DNA of 64,000 nucleotides from Streptomyces qinzhouensis (GTDB lineage Bacteria; Actinomycetota; Actinomycetes; Streptomycetales; Streptomycetaceae): NCBI RefSeq assembly GCF_007856155.1, contig NZ_CP042266.1, positions 2,914,001 to 2,978,000 of the forward strand, read 5' to 3'. Shown piece by piece: positions 1 to 7,893 of this stretch (position 1 is its first letter; each line of letters starts with the position of its first letter). The notes under the pieces were generated by a model. It saw only the letters and a program-made list of their open reading frames with translations, ran no database searches and was not told where the DNA came from. The position numbers and the translations under genes were made by a program.

Positions 1-607
1 AGCCCGAGACCGGCAGAAGATTCAGCACGTCGTTGGCCAGCTGCTGCCGCTTCTCCTTGCTCCAACGCGAGGCACCCATCTGCCAGGCGTACGACAACGG
101 CACCACGTGGTCTATCTGCACCTCGGCGGCCTTGGCCTTTTTCCAGGCGATGTCCTTGCCGGTGTACGGGTCGTACAGGTCCATCGACACGACCACGCAG
201 TCGGAACCCCTACGGAACTCGACGTCCTGTCCATGGAGTTTCAGCAAGTCGTTCCGGGTGTCACAACCGTTCCTCGCCAGCGGCACCCCATCCGCCGTGT
301 CCATCCACGCATAGCCGAACTTGTCCCGTTCGTAGCCCGTCTTCGACCCACGCCCCTTAACTGTGAGTTCTTCGACGAGCTTACGCGCGTTCGCCTTGTC
401 CGCCTCCGACGCGAGGGCGCCGAGCCCCGGCTTCGTTCCGTCCGGATTCGTCAGCGGGCTCGCCGCCCGCCCGGCAGCTGCGTCCGGTCCGGATCCCGCG
501 GAGCTTCCGCCCGGCTCCAGACCATTACAGCCTGCGACGAGCGCGGCGGCAACGGTGACCGTAAGGACGACCCTCTTCCCGCGCGTGCACAGCGGCCTGT
601 GACTCAT
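1..607 (-). CDS. HNH endonuclease family lipoprotein (DUF1524/GmrSD-like), C-terminus beyond window
   Basis: The gene starts with ATG at 607 and runs off the left edge, so about 202 residues are visible. The N-terminus is a lipoprotein signal ending in the lipobox A-L-V-A-G-C (Cys27). A linker follows, then a domain with K-G-R-G-S-K-T-G-Y-E-R and G-V-P-L-A-R-N-G-C-D-T-R. The HNH core is visible as I-D-H-V-V-P-L-S-Y-A-W near residue 165, where the His is the usual metal/catalytic residue. Streptomyces carry many such exported HNH proteins of unknown target. It lies directly downstream of a truncated paralogue (618-1052), with 10 bases between them. The family call is good; the biological role (extracellular DNase or other) is unknown. 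Confidence 0.85.
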   Translation of the reverse strand, partial: MSHRPLCTRGKRVVLTVTVAAALVAGCNGLEPGGSSAGSGPDAAAGRAASPLTNPDGTKPGLGALASEADKANARKLVEELTVKGRGSKTGYERDKFGYAWMDTADGVPLARNGCDTRNDLLKLHGQDVEFRRGSDCVVVSMDLYDPYTGKDIAWKKAKAAEVQIDHVVPLSYAWQMGASRWSKEKRQQLANDVLNLLPVSG

Positions 608-617
608 GTGCCTCTCA

Positions 618-1052
618 CTACGCATCGGCGACCACACCCTGCATACGCTGCGAGAACAACCCCACCACAGCGCGAACCATAGAGATAATGCGGGTGTCGC
701 AGCCGTTCCGGGCCAGGGGCACCCCGTCCGTACTGTCGCTCCAGGCGCGCCCGAACCTCTTCCGCTCATAACCGGTCCCGGGGCCCCGGCCCTTGGTGGA
801 CAGCGACCCGATCAGCTTCCGGGCCGCCGCCCGGTCCCCGCCGGCGACGGGCGCGAGGCCGGGGCGGACGCCGTCGGGATTGGCGAGCGGACCGACCGCG
901 CCGGGCCCGCTCCCCCGCGCGCCCGCCGCCTCCGGCGTCCCCTCGCTCTCGCACCCGGTGAGCGCGATAACGAAAAGGGCGATCGCATACGTTATGGGGG
1001 CCTTGCGACTGTTCTTCACCTCCGCAGCGTACTGACGGCGACGAACGCGCAC
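618..1052 (-). pseudogene. Truncated tandem paralogue of the HNH lipoprotein
   Basis: This 144-codon frame has its own lipoprotein signal (V-I-A-L-T-G-C). It also has the same conserved block as its neighbour: L-x-N-P-D-G, K-G-R-G-x-x-T-G-Y-E-R, and T-D-G-V-P-L-A-R-N-G-C-D-T-R. Immediately after that last shared Arg the protein diverges into about 23 unrelated residues and stops, so the HNH catalytic half is missing. I read it as a tandem duplication followed by 3' loss. The remaining N-terminal domain may still be made and exported, since signal and start are intact. A GTG at 1019 is an alternative start. Confidence 0.7.
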
Positions 1053-1162
1053 CGCCCCTGGCGGGAGCGTTGTCGGTGCCGCGTGTCACGATCGGGGCGA
1101 GCACACAACAGGGGCGGTGCGGGCGCGGCGACGCGCCCGGCACCTATGGGAGGGACGGCACG

Positions 1163-1588
1163 ATGGGCGCCTGGGACATTGGACCCTTCGACAACGACAC
1201 GGCGGCGGACTTCTCCGGCCACCTCGACGACAGGGAGCCGGAGCAGCGCGAGCACCTGATCCGCACCGTCCTCACCGAGGCCGCGGACACCCCCGCGGTG
1301 GATTACCTCGACAGCTACGAGGGCAACCGCGCGGTGGCCGCGGCCGCCCTGGTGGCCGCGCAGTGCCCGGACGGCGAGACGGTGGACCCGAGCTACGGCC
1401 CGAAGAAGCCCGTCCCGGTCCTCTCCCCCGACCTCCGCCCCCTGGCGGTCGCCGCCCTGGACCGCATCATGGCCCCGGGGTCGGAGTCCGCGGAGCTGTG
1501 GGAGGGCGAGGACGCGGTGGAGTGGCAGAAGCGGGTCGGCCGGATCCGAGCGGTCCTCACGGCGACCGGACCGACCCAGCAGCCGTAG
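1163..1588 (+). CDS. DUF4259 domain protein
   Basis: A 141-residue protein beginning M-G-A-W-D-I-G-P-F-D-N-D, the signature opening of DUF4259 proteins. Typical family features follow: A-A-D-F, an acidic first helix, and a Y-L-D-x-x-E-G/A-A-A-A-L-V-A-A block near residues 50-70. The start at 1163 was chosen because G-G-G-A-G-G lies 8-10 bases upstream and the conserved N-terminus begins there; the frame is open further upstream but that part looks random. No signal peptide or membrane segment is visible. The function of the family is not known. It stands alone between the divergent HNH genes and a convergent operon. Confidence 0.8.
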   Translation: MGAWDIGPFDNDTAADFSGHLDDREPEQREHLIRTVLTEAADTPAVDYLDSYEGNRAVAAAALVAAQCPDGETVDPSYGPKKPVPVLSPDLRPLAVAALDRIMAPGSESAELWEGEDAVEWQKRVGRIRAVLTATGPTQQP

Positions 1589-1833
1589 CACCCCGGCCGT
1601 CAGCGTCGCTCACGGTCATGTGCTGCGCGGGGCGAGCAGGTCAAGGTCGCGATCACCAAGCGCCGTTGGTGGCGACGGCGCCGACGAGGAGGTCGGTGGT
1701 GGTCACGGGGCGGGAAGAACACCACCGGGCCCGGCCTCGTCCTCCCCGTGAGGGCATTCTCGGCCTTCGTCGTGGGTGTCAAGCGCGGGGAGTTCCGGGT
1801 CGGCTGACCCGGAACCGTACCGCAGTGACACGG

Positions 1834-1864
1834 CCCCGCCGCTCCGGTGGACGGAGCGGCGGGG
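1834..1864. terminator. Hairpin terminator between convergent genes
   Basis: A perfect 13-base inverted repeat (CCCCGCCGCTCCG at 1834-1846, complement at 1852-1864) with a 5-base loop. It lies just downstream of the minus-strand operon ending at 1875 and about 245 bases after the DUF4259 gene. There is no T-run, as is usual in Streptomyces. Confidence 0.7.
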
Positions 1865-1874
1865 GCGCTCGGTG

Positions 1875-2318
1875 TCAGTCGATGATGATCTCGAAGGAGA
1901 CGCGGGCCTCCTGGTCCTCGGTGGCGGCCGTCACCAGGAACGCGCCCTGGGCACTGCCCGCCGTGAGGGCGGGAGCGACGGCCCGGCCGTCGGCGTCGGT
2001 GACCGCGGTGGCCGTGGTCGCGCCGCCGGGGAAGGTGAGTTCATCACCGGGGGTGGTGAAGGTGATCACCGCACCCTCCACCGGACGGAAGTCCGAGTCG
2101 AGGGCGCGGGCCGTCAGGTCCTGGGCGACCTGCTGCCCCGGGGCGACGTGCTGGCTGTCGCCCGCGGCGGCCCGGAGGTAGTTGACGGGTACGGCGGCCG
2201 GGGCCGCCACGGAGGCGGCGGCCGGGGTGGCCGACGACGGGACGGCCGTGGCGCCGAGCAGCAGGGCGCACACGGAGGCCGTCAGAACGGCCGCCAAGCG
2301 GGCCGGTGTTCCGGACAT
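1875..2318 (-). CDS. Exported Ig-like (Big_1-type) protein
   Basis: A 147-residue protein with a Sec signal (residues 1-31: R-L then A-A-V-L-T-A-S-V-C-A-L-L-L-G-A-T-A-V). One predicted beta-sandwich follows: G-Q-Q-V-A-Q-D-L-T-A-R-A-L-D, G-A-V-I-T-F-T-T-P-G, V-T-D-A-D-G-R-A-V-A-P. This order (quasi-repeated Asp-rich turn, D-A-D-G-R-A) is typical of invasin/intimin Big_1 domains. It is the last gene of a four-gene exported operon, starting 29 bases after the preceding stop. The mature part is only one domain long, so it is more likely a binding module than a fibre. The role is unknown. Confidence 0.7.
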   Translation of the reverse strand: MSGTPARLAAVLTASVCALLLGATAVPSSATPAAASVAAPAAVPVNYLRAAAGDSQHVAPGQQVAQDLTARALDSDFRPVEGAVITFTTPGDELTFPGGATTATAVTDADGRAVAPALTAGSAQGAFLVTAATEDQEARVSFEIIID

Positions 2319-2347
2319 GGAAGGTTGGGCCTTTCCGTGAGTGGGGG

Positions 2348-2761
2348 TCAGCAGCCCCGGAAGGACTTCAGCGCGAGATGGTCCCCGTTGGTCACGGGGT
2401 TGAGAATCACCTCGGTCCCGCCGTAGTTGCGCTCGCTGTAGCCGCAGTAGCGCACGGCGCCGTTGTTCGTGTACGCCCCCACGGTGTCGAAGGACCGTCC
2501 GCTGGGGAGCTTCAGCGCGTTGATGTCCGGCACATCGGTGCCGGGCAGTACGGCGAAGGACGACAGGTTCTTGTTGCCGCCGTTGAAGACGCAGAACCAG
2601 CCGTAGCCGCACGACGGACCCCACTCAGCAGCGTCGTTGAGGACGTAGACGCCGGGCGGATTGGCGGTCACGGCCGCGGCTTCGGCCGTGGGCAGGGTGA
2701 TAAGCGCGAGGGACCCGAGGGCGACCCCGGCGCGACGCACGAGAGTGGCAGCACGGGTCAC
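2348..2761 (-). CDS. Exported peptidase-inhibitor-like protein (family I36 type)
   Basis: A 137-residue protein with a signal peptide (cleavage near A-E-A-A-A, residue ~30). A small Cys-containing beta domain follows: C-G-Y-G-W-F-C-V-F near residue 50, Y-C-G-Y-S near 105, and C-terminal F-R-G-C. The Y/F-C-V/L-F pattern and four cysteines match the Streptomyces metalloproteinase-inhibitor/crystallin-like group I36, though that is an assignment by eye. The GTG start at 2761 overlaps the stop of the upstream gene in GTGA, so translation is coupled. It is third in the four-gene exported operon. Confidence 0.65.
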   Translation of the reverse strand: MTRAATLVRRAGVALGSLALITLPTAEAAAVTANPPGVYVLNDAAEWGPSCGYGWFCVFNGGNKNLSSFAVLPGTDVPDINALKLPSGRSFDTVGAYTNNGAVRYCGYSERNYGGTEVILNPVTNGDHLALKSFRGC

Positions 2762-3366
2762 TTCTTGGCCTCCAGAGGCGGGAGCGCGACGGCCCAGTCG
2801 GCCTTGCCGACACCGGGCACTTCGACGGTTACCGGGCCCACGCGCTGATAGCGCTGCGCGGCCGTGTCACAGCCGACGATGCGCTCGTAGTAGCCGGAGA
2901 CCTTCATGATGTCCAGGCCCACGTAGTAGGTGAAACCCAGACCGGGCTTGACCTTGTAGGTGACCTGGGTCTCCCGCTCGACGGAGTTCGTCTGGGTCAT
3001 GTTGAAGCTGTACCGGGTGGTCAGCGTGGTGTTCATCTCGGCGAAGAACGCCTTGAAGGCGGCGGTCACCTCCAGGCCGACCTCCATCGAGTGGCTGTAG
3101 GTCCGGGTGAGGGACTCCTTCACCGTCTCGGTCCGCTTGAGGTCGGCGTTGCCCGCGCGGTTGTCGAAGACGAACTTGTCGGCGACTACCCGCTCGTGGA
3201 TCGGCTCGCCCACCTGGTCGAAGTGCCACTGGTCGTCGCACTCGACGTCCCACGGCTGGGCGGCGGCGGGCGCGGCGGGCGTCAGCAGCGCCGCCGCCAG
3301 GGCGCAGACAGCCAGGGCGGCACGGCCGCGGCGGCAGGCCGCGCGCGGAAGGTTCACTGGCTCCAT
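2758..3366 (-). CDS. Exported protein resembling aerolysin/ETX-MTX2 beta-pore formers
   Basis: A 202-residue protein with a signal peptide (residues 1-36, ending A-P-A-A-A-Q). The mature part has a Ser/Thr-rich alternating stretch starting T-E-T-V-K-E-S-L-T-R-T-Y-S-H-S at about residue 80. It continues through V-G-L-E-V-T-A-A-F-K-A-F-F, T-T-L-T-T-R-Y-S-F-N-M-T-Q-T-N and E-T-Q-V-T-Y-K-V-K-P-G. Alternating polar/hydrophobic strands around an amphipathic hairpin, followed by a K-V-P-P/K-V-K-P-G-like strand, are the hallmark of the aerolysin/epsilon-toxin fold. This is inferred from pattern only. There are two cysteines in the mature part (one near the N-terminus, one in V-G-C-D). It is second in the operon and overlaps the first gene by 13 bases. 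Confidence 0.6.
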   Translation of the reverse strand: MEPVNLPRAACRRGRAALAVCALAAALLTPAAPAAAQPWDVECDDQWHFDQVGEPIHERVVADKFVFDNRAGNADLKRTETVKESLTRTYSHSMEVGLEVTAAFKAFFAEMNTTLTTRYSFNMTQTNSVERETQVTYKVKPGLGFTYYVGLDIMKVSGYYERIVGCDTAAQRYQRVGPVTVEVPGVGKADWAVALPPLEAKK

Positions 3367-3866
3367 GGCGTCCCCAGCAGTGTCATCGTGGCGGCCTTCT
3401 CGGCCGGGTCGGTGGTCCACCACACCTGGGAGTTGGCGTGGGCGAGCTGGAAGTCGGCGGAGACGGTCTGCTTGGACTTGACCTGCCGCCAGACCAGGTT
3501 GTACGTGGCCTTCAGATTCTGCGAGCAGGCCTTGGTGCCGGCGCCCGAGCCCGCTCCGCCGTCGCAGTCGTAGACGACCACGGAGATGTCCCGCTGTGCG
3601 CGGTTGGTGTTGGTGAAGGTCAGCCGCTGGAACTCCTCGCCGTCCTTCGTCACCCGGCAGGCGCCGATCGTGCCGCCGGTGACCGCGAAGGTCTTGGGCG
3701 TGGTGCAGGTCTCCTCGGCGACCACCGCCGCCCGGTCCCCACCGGGAGACCCCGAGGCGGAGGCGGGCGCGGCGGCGGCGACAGTCACAACGCACAGCGG
3801 TACGGCCAGGAGCGCGGCCAACCGGCCGCCGCGTTTTGTCCGCGCAGCGGACAGCAATCTGGACAT
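3354..3866 (-). CDS. Exported protein of unknown function, first gene of the four-gene operon
   Basis: A 170-residue protein with a signal peptide (residues ~1-38, ending P-A-S-A-S-G). The mature domain looks all-beta, with Cys pairs in E-E-T-C-T-T-P, I-G-A-C-R, Y-D-C-D-G-G-A and K-A-C-S-Q, so two disulfides are plausible. I do not recognise the family. The ATG at 3866 was chosen for the upstream G-G-G-A-G-G six bases away. It heads an operon of four exported proteins (3866 down to 1875) with overlaps or very short gaps, so the products probably act together outside the cell. Confidence 0.7.
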   Translation of the reverse strand: MSRLLSAARTKRGGRLAALLAVPLCVVTVAAAAPASASGSPGGDRAAVVAEETCTTPKTFAVTGGTIGACRVTKDGEEFQRLTFTNTNRAQRDISVVVYDCDGGAGSGAGTKACSQNLKATYNLVWRQVKSKQTVSADFQLAHANSQVWWTTDPAEKAATMTLLGTPWSQ

Positions 3867-4284
3867 GATCCTCCCAAGGGGAAGTGGGGTGGGCGATGGG
3901 CTCCGCGCGACAACAGCCGGTGCGCTGGGCATACCGGCCGGTCGTCGCGGACGCCGATCAGCAAACCCTCAAACGATCACAAATGATCATGACGCGGCCG
4001 GTCGGCCACCCGGATGGCCCCTGCGTCCTTCCCCGGGCGGCTCCCCTCCGTGTCCGACAGCGGCCCGTCTTCGTTACATGAACCGCGCAATCGCCCCTGA
4101 CGTCGGTGCCTCATCCGTCCCGGAAATCGCCCTCCGCCCCCGTGGGACTTCCCTGTCACGCCGCCGGGGCCGGAGCTTTGGCCATTCCGCTCTGTGATCG
4201 CATGGCTTCGGAGCGTCCGGGATAGGGATGGCACAGCCCGATCCGCCCGGGCCACCCACCGGTGGACAACGGAGGTTCAGCCGC
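3867..4284. promoter_or_regulatory. Divergent intergenic region with a small AT-richer palindrome
   Basis: 418 bases between the exported operon (minus) and the PhyH gene (plus) hold no convincing gene. An AT-richer spot at 3961-3990 contains the inverted repeat GATCA-N4-TGATC (3975-3988). It could be an operator or part of the promoter for the exported operon. That is inference from position and base composition only. Confidence 0.35.
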
Positions 4285-5094
4285 GTGATCGCTTCTTCGG
4301 ATACCGCAGCGCAGCTCAGCGAGTTCGGCGAGAAGGGCTTCCTGGTACTTCGGGGCCTGTTGCCGGCCCCTTTCACCGAGCGGCTGAAACGGGAGGTCGA
4401 TCACTGGGTGGACTCCGGGCTGCGGCAGCGGTCCATCGACGCCTGCCTGCACCCGGACCGGTGTCCGGTACCGGAGTCGGTCGAGCTGGAGCTGGCGGCC
4501 CACGGGGAGCTGGCGGTGTTTCCGCCGTTACTCGAGCTGCTGGAGGAGAAGGAGTTACTCGGCCCGTCGTTCGTGTTCCACCATCTCCACAGTGACCGCC
4601 GCCCCGCCGGAGCCCCGGGCAAGGCCTGGCACCACGACTACGAGCAGCGGCCCCAGCGTCATCGGCGGCTTCCGATGGTCCACGCCCTGCACTACCTCCA
4701 GGGCCTACGGCCGGGCATGGGAGCGCTCGCCCTGATGCCCGGCTCGCACCACGAGATCGCGGAGAAGGACGCCCGGAGCGGGCTGGGGACGGCGGTCCTG
4801 CCGGGAGAGGTCCTGATCAGTGAGCTGCCGCCGGGGTCGACCGTGCTCCTCCACTCCGCGCTCTTCCACGCCCGGCGCGCCGGGGCCGCACCCGCCGCCG
4901 GGGATCCCGGGCGGTACATGATCGACGCGTCGTACTGCCGTACGGGCGAGCCATGGCCCCCGGTCAAACCGTACTGGCGCCGGATACTGGCGGCCGGCCG
5001 GGGGCTCGGGCTGGGACAGGGCCGGTGGGACGAGTTGTTCGAGGAACGTCATTTCAGCGCGTACGAGCCGGGCGGCGCCGGGCGGGCCGTGTGA
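4285..5094 (+). CDS. PhyH-type Fe(II)/2-oxoglutarate-dependent oxygenase
   Basis: A 269-residue protein of the phytanoyl-CoA dioxygenase superfamily. Visible marks are F-x-x-x-G-F-L-V-L-R-G-L-L near the N-terminus, the iron-binding H-x-D in W-H-H-D-Y (His116, Asp118), M-P-G-S-H near 151-155, and the distal His in V-L-L-H-S-A-L-F-H-A-R-R (His190 or His195) with the 2-oxoglutarate-binding Arg nearby. I prefer the GTG at 4285, which has G-G-A-G-G nine bases upstream, over an ATG at 4228. Its stop overlaps the next start (GTGA), so the two are coupled. The substrate is unknown. The neighbouring dehydrogenase and aminotransferase suggest modification of a small amino or hydroxy acid. Confidence 0.85.
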   Translation: MIASSDTAAQLSEFGEKGFLVLRGLLPAPFTERLKREVDHWVDSGLRQRSIDACLHPDRCPVPESVELELAAHGELAVFPPLLELLEEKELLGPSFVFHHLHSDRRPAGAPGKAWHHDYEQRPQRHRRLPMVHALHYLQGLRPGMGALALMPGSHHEIAEKDARSGLGTAVLPGEVLISELPPGSTVLLHSALFHARRAGAAPAAGDPGRYMIDASYCRTGEPWPPVKPYWRRILAAGRGLGLGQGRWDELFEERHFSAYEPGGAGRAV

Positions 5095-5783
5095 AGGTCC
5101 TGGAGGCCGTCCCCTTCGGCCGGGTCATGGAGCACTTCGCCCGGCACCACCCGTACCGCCCCGGGGACCCGGCCAACTCCGACGACGAGGCGGAGGCCCA
5201 TATCCGCAACGCGCAGACCGTCGCGGAGGGCCGCCGGCACCGGGTGCTGCTGACGGGCCCGGAGGTCCGCGGTGTGGTGCCGCCCTGGCATCCGGGCGAG
5301 GACGGGGAGGTCGAGCTGATCCCGAGGACGGGCCTCACGGTGCGGGCCGCCGCCGCCCGGCCGGCGGCTCTGGGCGCCGCGTACACCACGTCCAATCCGC
5401 TGTGCGCCCGCAAGCCGGCCCGTCAGTCCGGCGTGGAACCCACTCCGGTGTTCCTGAGCACCAGGGCAGTGGGAGGGCCGGACTGTGCGGGGCTGACCGT
5501 ACGGGAGGGGCTGATCCATCTCGACGGGCTGCACCGGATGCCGGCCTGGGAACGGGCCGGGCGGCTGCTCACGGTGTATGTGGCGGGCCGGCCCCCGGCC
5601 GGCGCAGAGAGCACGGGCCTGGCCCCGGCCGGCGCGGGGCAGGCCCTAGCCCCGGCCGACGTACGGCATGGCGCTGGGCATGACCAGGACGGACTGGATA
5701 TTCACCCCGTCAGGAAGGGCGGCCATGGCCCGGACCATGTCGACCACGTGCCGGATGTCCATGGTGGGCTCCACCCGCAGTGA
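5091..5783 (+). CDS. Uncharacterised protein coupled to the PhyH oxygenase
   Basis: A 230-residue product starting at GTG 5091, which overlaps the PhyH stop by four bases. I do not recognise the family. The first ~190 residues look like an ordinary folded soluble protein: V-L-E-A-V-P-F-G-R-V-M-E-H-F, R-H-H-P-Y-R-P-G-D, and G-L-I-H-L-D-G-L-H-R-M. The last ~46 residues are His/Gly/Asp-rich. They are encoded opposite the 3' end of the convergent dehydrogenase gene (138-base overlap), so they are probably read-through rather than conserved sequence. A lost earlier stop is a possible explanation. Confidence 0.6.
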   Translation: MKVLEAVPFGRVMEHFARHHPYRPGDPANSDDEAEAHIRNAQTVAEGRRHRVLLTGPEVRGVVPPWHPGEDGEVELIPRTGLTVRAAAARPAALGAAYTTSNPLCARKPARQSGVEPTPVFLSTRAVGGPDCAGLTVREGLIHLDGLHRMPAWERAGRLLTVYVAGRPPAGAESTGLAPAGAGQALAPADVRHGAGHDQDGLDIHPVRKGGHGPDHVDHVPDVHGGLHPQ

Positions 5784-6389
5784 GCCGTCGGACTGCCGGA
5801 CGGCGGGCTGCGGCCGGTCGGCGGGCGTCACATTGCCGATGTCGATCTGACCGCAGGAGATGGAGTGGCGACGGCCGTCGAGGGAGAGCGAGCGGGTGAT
5901 ACCGGCGACGGCGTGCTTGGCCGCCGTGAAAGCGATCGAATCCGGTCGCGGCGCCTGGGCGGAGGGGGCTCCGTTGTTGATGATCCGTCCGCCCCGGGGG
6001 GTCTGCGCCTTCATGATCCGGAAGGCGGCCCGGGAGCACAGGAACGTCCCGGTGGCGATCGAGTCCATGACCCGGTGCCAGTCCGCCGTGCCGACGTCCT
6101 CGGTGGGGGTGTACGGCATGACGTCGGCGGCATTGTTGAACAGCAGGTCCAGCCGCCCCCACCGCTCCAGCACCGCGGCGAAGAGCGCGTCCACGGACTC
6201 CGCGTCGGTGACGTCCGCGGGCAACACCACCGCCCGGTCCCGATCGCCCCCCTCGGCCAGCGCCGCCGATTCACGCAGCCGCTCCTCGCGCCGGCCGGTC
6301 AGCACGACCGTCCAGCCGTCGGCGAGAAGGCCCAGCGCGCAAGCCCGCCCGATACCGCTGCCCGCTCCCGTAACAACAGCGGTCTTCAC
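5646..6389 (-). CDS. Short-chain dehydrogenase/reductase lacking the catalytic Tyr
   Basis: A 247-residue Rossmann protein with the NAD(P)-binding T-G-A-G-S-G-I-G at residues 7-14, a D-V-T near residue 62, and N-N-A-A-D-V in place of NNAG. In the active-site region the usual Ser is not obvious (N-N-G-A-P-S-A), and the Y-x-x-x-K motif reads F-T-A-A-K: the codon at 5930-5928 is TTC (Phe154). The Lys is kept. The C-terminus N-I-Q-S-V-L-V-M-P-x-A-M-P-Y-V-G-R-G is typical of a bacterial SDR subfamily. GTG 6389 was chosen (GAGGA upstream, fold starts there); ATG 6425 is possible. It is divergent from the aminotransferase. Confidence 0.85.
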   Translation of the reverse strand: MKTAVVTGAGSGIGRACALGLLADGWTVVLTGRREERLRESAALAEGGDRDRAVVLPADVTDAESVDALFAAVLERWGRLDLLFNNAADVMPYTPTEDVGTADWHRVMDSIATGTFLCSRAAFRIMKAQTPRGGRIINNGAPSAQAPRPDSIAFTAAKHAVAGITRSLSLDGRRHSISCGQIDIGNVTPADRPQPAVRQSDGSLRVEPTMDIRHVVDMVRAMAALPDGVNIQSVLVMPSAMPYVGRG

Positions 6390-6504
6390 CACAGCGGTCC
6401 TCACCACATCGCACCAACCCTTCATGCCAACGCCGTTGACGGCGCCGCCGGCCCGGACACCCGGAAGCGTGTCCCCGGGCATACCCCAACAAACAGGAGC
6501 AACC

Positions 6505-7839
6505 ATGATTGGCCGTTTACAGGCGCTGCACGGTACGGACGGCAGCAGGTCGTGGTTCGAGCGCGCGCGGAACTCCCTCGCGGGCGGCATCAGTTCGTCC
6601 TCCCGTCTCACCTCCACCGGGCCGCACCCTTACCCGCTCTATATGAGCAGCGGATCCGGGGCCCGGATCCGGGACGTCGACGGCAACGAGTACATCGACT
6701 ACCTCATCTCCTACGGCAGCGCCGTTCTCGGCCATGCCCCACCGGTGCTGACGGACGCCCTCACCCGGGTGCTGAGCACCGGCACCATGTTCGGCACCTG
6801 CAACGTCCCCGAGGTGGAACTGGCGGAGACCATCTGCCGGATGGTGCCCTGTGCGGAACTCGTCCGCTTCGCGAACTCCGGCAGCGAGGCCGTACAGGGC
6901 GCCGTACGCGCCGCCCGCGGCCATACCGGGCGTTCCCGGATCCTGAAGTTCGAAGGTCATTACCACGGCTGGTCCGACACCCTGGCGATCTCGAACCGTC
7001 CCACGGAGTACGAGGCCGGCCCGCCCGGCGCGCCACGGTCCGTCCCGCACTCCCCGGGGATCCCCGCGGGTGTCGTGGACGATGTGGTGGTCTGCCCGTG
7101 GAACGACCCGGCCGCGCTGCGTGCGGTGCTCGACGCCCGGGCCGGGGAGCTCGCCGCCGTCATCTGCGAACCGATCGTCGCCAACAACGCCTGCACCATG
7201 CCAGACGCGGGATATCTGGAGACCCTGCGCGAGGAGTGCACGGCCCGCGGCATCGTGCTGATCTTCGACGAGGTCTGTACGGGGTTCCGGACCGGCCCCG
7301 GCGGGGCCCAGGCCCTCTTCGGCGTGGTGCCCGATCTGGCCGTGTTCTCCAAGGCGCTCGGGGGCGGGCTGCCGATCGCCGCCTTCGCCGGACGCCGGGA
7401 GATCATGGACGCGCTCGCCTCGGGGCGGGTCAAGCACGGCGGTACGTACAACGCCTCACCGCTGTGCGCGACGGCCGCCCTGGTGACCCTGCGGGAACTC
7501 GGCGACCCCGCCGTCGTCCAGCGGATCGACGCTATCGGCCGCCAGGTGATGGAGGCGGCCCGGAAGGCTGCGCACGACCAGGGGATCCCCTGTTCCGTGC
7601 AGGGCGTCGGGGCCATGTTCCAGACCGTCTTCACCCCCGACGGCCGTCCCACCCGCCACTACCGCGAACTGCTCGATGTCGACCAGGGCCGGTCGCACGC
7701 CTTCCGGCACGAACTCCTCAAACGCGGGGTCCACGCCAACGCCTTCCCGATGGCCTGCTGGTTCGTCTCCGCCGCGGTCACGGACGACGAACTCGCGGCC
7801 ACCTGCGAGGCGGTCGCGGAGGCGTTCAAGGCACTGTGA
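6505..7839 (+). CDS. Glutamate-1-semialdehyde aminomutase-like class III aminotransferase
   Basis: A 444-residue PLP enzyme starting at ATG 6505 with C-A-G-G-A-G-C six bases upstream. Fold-type I class III marks are Y-I-D-Y-L-I-S-Y-G near residue 70, A-N-S-G-S-E-A near 125, Y-H-G-W near 153, the cofactor-binding F-D-E-V-x-T-G-F near 255, and the Schiff-base Lys283 in V-F-S-K-A-L-G-G-G. The family includes GSA-AM but also many amino-ketone or beta-amino-acid aminotransferases. The true hemL of heme synthesis normally lies elsewhere in Streptomyces, so I expect a specialised role linked to the neighbouring oxygenase and SDR. It ends two bases before a strong hairpin. Confidence 0.85.
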   Translation: MIGRLQALHGTDGSRSWFERARNSLAGGISSSSRLTSTGPHPYPLYMSSGSGARIRDVDGNEYIDYLISYGSAVLGHAPPVLTDALTRVLSTGTMFGTCNVPEVELAETICRMVPCAELVRFANSGSEAVQGAVRAARGHTGRSRILKFEGHYHGWSDTLAISNRPTEYEAGPPGAPRSVPHSPGIPAGVVDDVVVCPWNDPAALRAVLDARAGELAAVICEPIVANNACTMPDAGYLETLREECTARGIVLIFDEVCTGFRTGPGGAQALFGVVPDLAVFSKALGGGLPIAAFAGRREIMDALASGRVKHGGTYNASPLCATAALVTLRELGDPAVVQRIDAIGRQVMEAARKAAHDQGIPCSVQGVGAMFQTVFTPDGRPTRHYRELLDVDQGRSHAFRHELLKRGVHANAFPMACWFVSAAVTDDELAATCEAVAEAFKAL

Positions 7840-7841
7840 CA

Positions 7842-7887
7842 GCAGGTCCGCCCGTCGCCCCGGCGGCGGGGCGACGGGCGGACCTGC
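7842..7887. terminator. Strong bidirectional hairpin terminator
   Basis: A perfect 21-base inverted repeat (7842-7862 with 7867-7887) and a 4-base loop between the convergent aminotransferase and mfd genes. The stem is long and GC-rich with no T-run. Its position directly after one stop codon and six bases from the other fits a shared terminator. Confidence 0.85.
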
Positions 7888-7893
7888 CGCCGC

